Assembly (NCBI GenBank): GCA_032821775.1
Contig: JAVLRN010000008.1
Location: forward strand, 1,798,001 to 1,862,000
Source: Sanguinoderma infundibulare
Lineage: Eukaryota; Basidiomycota; Agaricomycetes; Polyporales; Polyporaceae
DNA length: 64,000 nt
Direction of reading: 5' to 3'
A model generated the notes under the pieces. That model did no database searches. It was not told the origin of the DNA and saw only the letters and a program-made list of their open reading frames with translations. Shown here one piece after another: positions 59,779 through 64,000 of the stretch (position 1 is the stretch's first letter; the number at the start of each line of letters is the position of its first letter). The position numbers and the translations under genes were made by a program.

Positions 59779-61132
59779 ATGGCTCTTCCCACCAAGATGA
59801 CTGCCGTCGGGCTTTCCAAGACCGGAGATGCCTTCGACATTATCGAGGAATTCAAGTTTCCGGTCCCTACCCCTGGCCCTAGCCAGATTCTCATCAAGGC
59901 CAGTCGTCTCCCCGCCGTGACTTGCCGCTGATGCTAACCGTTCACGACTACCAGGTGGAGTGGGCTGGTGTCAACTATGCCGACAACCAGATGTGCCGCG
60001 GCACATTGCCTTTTCCCCTCCCGCCGTTTCCCTTCGCCCTCGGCTTCGAGTGCATAGGAACGATCGTCTCCCTTCCGACAGACGAGGGCGCGCTCGCAGA
60101 CGAGGAGTACAAGGTTCGCGGATTCGCTGTGGGCAACAGGGTGGCCGCAGTGAGTGCATCCCTTCTTCCGCGTTTATCGTCCGGGACTAACGCGAGTGCA
60201 GTGTGGCGTGACGTCATCTCACGGCGCATTCGCAGAATTCTTCGTCGGCGACTGGAGCGATGTCTTCCCCCTTCCCGATGAGATTCCAAGCCGCACCGCG
60301 ATTGCGACCCTCGTTCCCGGTTCGTCCTCGCCGGGCCATCACTCCATGAGAACTCAATGACAAGCCATGACTTGCAGGATTAACCACCCTCTCCCTGGCG
60401 ACTGAGGCGTACAATGTGCAAGCGGGCGACTACGTGCTCGTGCACACCGTCGCAGGCACCGTCGGCCTTGCCTTCGCGCAACTTATCAAAGTGCGTGGCG
60501 GAATCGTCATTGGCACGACGAGCACTCCCGAGAAGGCGGCGATTGCAAAGGCGAACGGCGCGGATCACGTCATCCTGTACAAGAGCGAGAACGTCGCCGA
60601 GCGCGTACTGGAGATCACGGGCGGCCTCGGCGTGCACGCGATCTTCGACGGGGTCGGCAAGGATATGTACGTCTATGCCGTTTTATTTGCGCTCGCACGA
60701 GCGGTTGGACTGACGGGTGTTGGCGCAGGTTCGAGACGGACATCGCCTGCATCCGCGCGAAGGGGACGATTGTTTGGCTTGGCTCCGCTTCGGGGCCCGT
60801 CGAGCCCTTCCAGCCTCACATTACTGGCTTGAAGGCCGTCAAGTTCATCTTCGCTTCGTGAGTTCTTCTACCCGTTGCCTTGTTTCCACCACTCCGTTCT
60901 CCTCTGGACTAACGTGTGCTCCCTCATGCGTAGAGCTCTTGCGTACTTCGCCGACAAGAAGGCCGGTCGGGAGTACATCGCGGAGATCTTTCGGCTAGTC
61001 GCGAGCGGGGCCTTCAAGCCGGTTGTGTATGGAGAGTACCCACTCAGCGCGGAGGGCGTGCGCGAGGCGGAGAAGGCGGTGTGGGAGGGCAAGACTTCCG
61101 GGAAGTGTATCATCAACGTCGCCGCTCACTGA
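59779..61132 (+). CDS. NADPH:quinone oxidoreductase (zeta-crystallin-type MDR)
   Basis: Six exons, 59779-59898, 59955-60149, 60202-60319, 60378-60666, 60729-60857 and 60934-61132, 349 residues. Blocks: FPVPTPGPSQILIK, EWAGVNYADNQMCRG, PPFPFALGFECIGTI, SSHGAFAEFFV, the Rossmann region YVLVHTVAGTVGLAFAQL, GTTSTPEKAAIAKANGADHV, HAIFDGVGKDMFETDI and GKTSGKCIINV. Zinc-ligand Cys residues of alcohol dehydrogenases are missing, as expected for quinone reductases, which pass electrons from NADPH to quinones in the cytosol. Intron 1 begins GCCAGT after AAG; only this GC-AG intron keeps the family reading IKVEWAGVNYAD. It may act in detoxifying lignin-derived quinones, which is inference. Confidence 0.92.
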
Positions 61133-61323
61133 ACAATCGAGTATATGCATGTTCCACCAACATTCCGCTTCTACGCATGCGTTCTCCAAACAAACTGTAC
61201 CAGAGCGCAATTTCAACAGTACGTCTTCTACTCTACATTCCACTCTGTCTCTTGCCTCCTCGTCCCTAGCCGCTGTCCATCTCCGCATCGTTCAACAAGT
61301 GCCACCATGCTACATCGCTCATC

Positions 61324-63884
61324 CTAGTTGGACATTTCCTCATACCAGCGCAAGTCACCAGTATGGTACCTGTTAGTGACGCGTGAAGCCGTATCATCCT
61401 CCGACACCGGTTTCTCGTATTCCTTGTAAGTGTCCCGAAGAATCATCTCGTAGACCTCGTCCTCATTTGCGTTTATGACCTTGGACGTATGGGAATTGCA
61501 GCCGCGCATATCCAGCTGGTATTGAGGAGGAACGGTCTCCTTGGAGGTTCTTGTGTTTGCTGTTGATGGCTCGGTGAAGAATACACCTGCCGCTGTCTTT
61601 GAAGTTCTGCTGTCCGTGGCTTTGGCATAGCGACCCGGTGACGGCACCCGTTTATGTTTGAGTTTCCGGGGAAGACGGCTCAAGGTCTCGTGCTTGGAAT
61701 GGGGTGGCATCACCGCCATGCCAAGTTGCATGAGGGTCATGATGTGTGGGTGCTCAGAATACTTGGCGACATGTTTGGCAATCGTAGGGAATGCTTCCAT
61801 CGTATCCTTGGCTTTGACAGATATGAACATAGCGGTCATTTGATCTTGGCGGTGAACCTCGTCCTTCTTCAGGAGGATCGGTATCACGAGATCGTATGTT
61901 GGATGACCGTGGTATACGGCGAGCAAAGTTCCTCGCAGGAAGGAACTATGCAGAACAGTTGGATTGACCATATCGTCTCCCAGTCGGACGGTCTGGAAGA
62001 ACCGTACTTGTGCGTCCTGAAACACCTGCTCAAAGGGCACGTCCTTCCGATCCTGGTCGTTCGTGGGCTTCGTCTTCAAAAGGGACTCGTATGCGTCCTC
62101 GGGAAGCAGCTCATTGAGAAATCCGAGGAGACTGCATTCTGCTGAGAATTTCACCATGCCGCTATGTTCCTTCTCCACAGCGCGGTAGTATGCTTCGGTG
62201 ACCAGGAAGCGGGAAATCACCTCCCCAGTCTCCCCCTTGTCGGCAAGATCATGGTTGAGGAAGGCCATAAGTTCGTTCAAGATTGAATACATCCCAGTTC
62301 CTGGGTCATTCCGGATCTTCATAAGGACCTGGGCGGCCGCCTCGCCTATTATGGGCTCACTCCCGCATGTGGTGAGCACGTAGTCACGGCGTGGGGTGAT
62401 ATCGAGCAGCGTCCTCATCTGGTGGGCAAGAAGCTCTTCCTTCGAGCACATTTCGGGGAATTCATGCGACACATCCTTACGCAACAAGAGGCGGATGTCA
62501 AGCAAAGTGGAAAGTAGCAAGCGCAAGGAGGCTGAGTCGTTGAGATTGACTGTTCCCGCTGGCAATATGGTATGTTTCGCCAGCTCGACCATCTCATCGA
62601 ATGATATGGTTGGGTCTGAGGTGACTACCGCTTGCCACCTTGGAAATTGTCAGCTTGATTCGCATGACGCTGGGAGACAGTAAACTCACAGACTGCGGCC
62701 AAAGCACCCTAGATATTTCGGTTCGCATAATGTGTCCCATGTTATGTCATTCAACTTGAAGTCGTTGGGAATGACCTCCCTGCGACCAGCGCAGAATGGA
62801 CGGACCATATCTTCGAAACGACCATAACGCCGTGCAGACTGGTTATGATGCTGGAGTGCTCGAAATGAAGGGGCCAACACCGATACATGCGGGTTTGTCG
62901 AAATGAAAAGGAAAAAGATTGGTTGGTGCAAAAACGCAGCCAGTGATTGTGATAGGATATCGAACATGGTCCGCGATAAGTTGTTGTCGTCCCTGTTTGG
63001 AATGATTTCCCCCAGTGTTTCCGCTTCATCGAAGTAGAACAAGATCTTCACTTTGTCCTGAACGGGGCTGGGGCGTGAAGCGTCAATTTGGTCGAGGAGC
63101 TTCTGCAGCTCGGATGCCGCCTCTTTAGCCGCAGCATGCAGCTGGAGCGGGACAAGGACATTCTCTGAGAGTATCCCAGGATGGGGCGCTGTAATGTTCG
63201 TTTCGATGGATGGGAGCGATGCATAGGTCTTTTGTACAGTATTCGAAAATATTAGCAAAGTGCAGGACTGGTATAACTGATATTATGAACTTACATGTTG
63301 AAGTTCATTGTTTACACATTTGTTGAATATGTTACGGTTGAGTATGGATCTCCGATGCCATACCAATGCTATATCACTGGATGTGTCCGCCTGGCGGAGT
63401 CTTTGGAGGTCTCTCGAGGTATATTTTAAAACACTGGAGAGAAACTTCAGAGCAGATATTTCTTGTGCGAAGTTGTCTTTGCAGGCTTTGAACTGCTCTT
63501 GGATAAGGTCCCGGATGCCATTATCACGGTGTATAGGCCTGTCTGTGCATTTTCTCAGTAATTTATTCTGATCTAGAACCTGGCAGCGATGTTCGGCCGC
63601 AATCAAGGAATACTCGACATACCTCTAGAGTCCCTCGGGTTTGAGTCCTTGTCACTCCCTATGTTGAAACCAATACTGAAGGTCTTTTTAGAGTACTCTT
63701 GAACGGCCCGTGTCTTTCCGTAACCTGAGCTTTGAATCCAGGACCCGTAGTTTGAACCAGGATTTCCATGTTCCCGTTCATCCTTGTTCCATGAGCTGTT
63801 GACCCATGCTCCGAGTACGTCCGCCAATGACCCAATAAATTGGTCAGACCCATCGGGCGACAGCTGAGTGTTGGATTGAGACAT
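61324..63884 (-). CDS. P-loop NTPase-like orphan protein of a mushroom-expanded family
   Basis: Four exons, 63884-63623, 63542-63295, 63228-62690 and 62638-61324, 787 residues. Residues 51-60 (QSSGYGKTRA) look like a Walker A loop with a non-standard first position. Residues 231-240 (KILFYFDEAE) fit a Walker B with catalytic Glu. About 40 residues later FFLFISTNPHVSVLAPS resembles a sensor strand followed by a conserved Ser/Pro segment. The C-terminal 420 residues are helical with no recognised domain, ending in a basic tail and an acidic segment before the stop. This matches a large Agaricomycete family I know only as hypothetical, with STAND/AAA-like layout. No NACHT, WD or ankyrin parts are seen. 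An in-frame ATG at 63941 is an alternative start. Confidence 0.75.
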
Positions 63885-63957
63885 GATATAGTTGGAGGAA
63901 ATGTAGGAAATGTGAGAGTGAGTTGTGTTCGATGCCTTCAACGGTTGAAGCCTCCAG

Positions 63958-63966
63958 TTTATATAC
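63958..63966 (-). promoter_or_regulatory. TATA box of the P-loop gene
   Basis: GTATATAAA on the minus strand, about 74 bases upstream of the ATG at 63884. It favours that start over the ATG at 63941, which lies only 17 bases from the box. Confidence 0.55.
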
Positions 63967-64000
63967 CCGCAGCCATCAAATGATTTGGCATCAACAATAC

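Overview
The window is nuclear DNA from a filamentous basidiomycete, most likely an Agaricomycete and perhaps a polypore. The signs are genes split by many introns of about 50-60 bases, a spermidine synthase fused to saccharopine dehydrogenase (a basidiomycete hallmark), and mushroom-expanded families (DUF4246, DUF6534-like, F-box/LRR, Hsp70-like ATPases, coiled-coil orphans). Exon models were built by hand from splice signals, reading frame and family resemblance. Where exon lengths are listed, they sum to whole codons. No database search was possible, so every family name is recognition from memory.

Layout. 1-7 kb: the 3' end of a coiled-coil orphan, an alpha/beta-hydrolase gene, a decayed RAD4/XPC copy, and a DUF4246 gene. 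7-15 kb: a low-complexity gene, a TMEM184/OST-alpha-like membrane protein, a 311-bp inverted-repeat element, a DUF6534-like fragment, and a coiled-coil gene related to the one at the left edge. 15-30 kb: an Hsp70-like ATPase, an F-box-type gene, a second DUF4246 gene with one frameshift, phospholipase D, a coiled-coil orphan, and a secreted CE16-type acetylesterase. 30-48 kb: protein farnesyltransferase beta subunit, two related F-box/LRR genes, an intact EZH2-like H3K27 methyltransferase, an intronless coproporphyrinogen oxidase, and two more F-box/LRR genes. 48-64 kb: the spermidine synthase-saccharopine dehydrogenase fusion, a sugar transporter, another F-box-type gene, a decayed NUP107/NUP84 copy, a quinone oxidoreductase, and a large P-loop NTPase-like orphan.

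The genes do not form one pathway. Housekeeping genes (haem, lysine/polyamine, prenylation, chromatin, lipid signalling) are mixed with expanding adaptor families and relics of normally single-copy essential genes (RAD4, NUP107). This looks like a duplication-prone, fast-evolving segment. The most useful leads are the two relics, GC-AG introns in two genes, a possible 31-nt intron, an 8-nt microexon, the oxygenase-like motif pattern in DUF4246, and the P-loop orphan.
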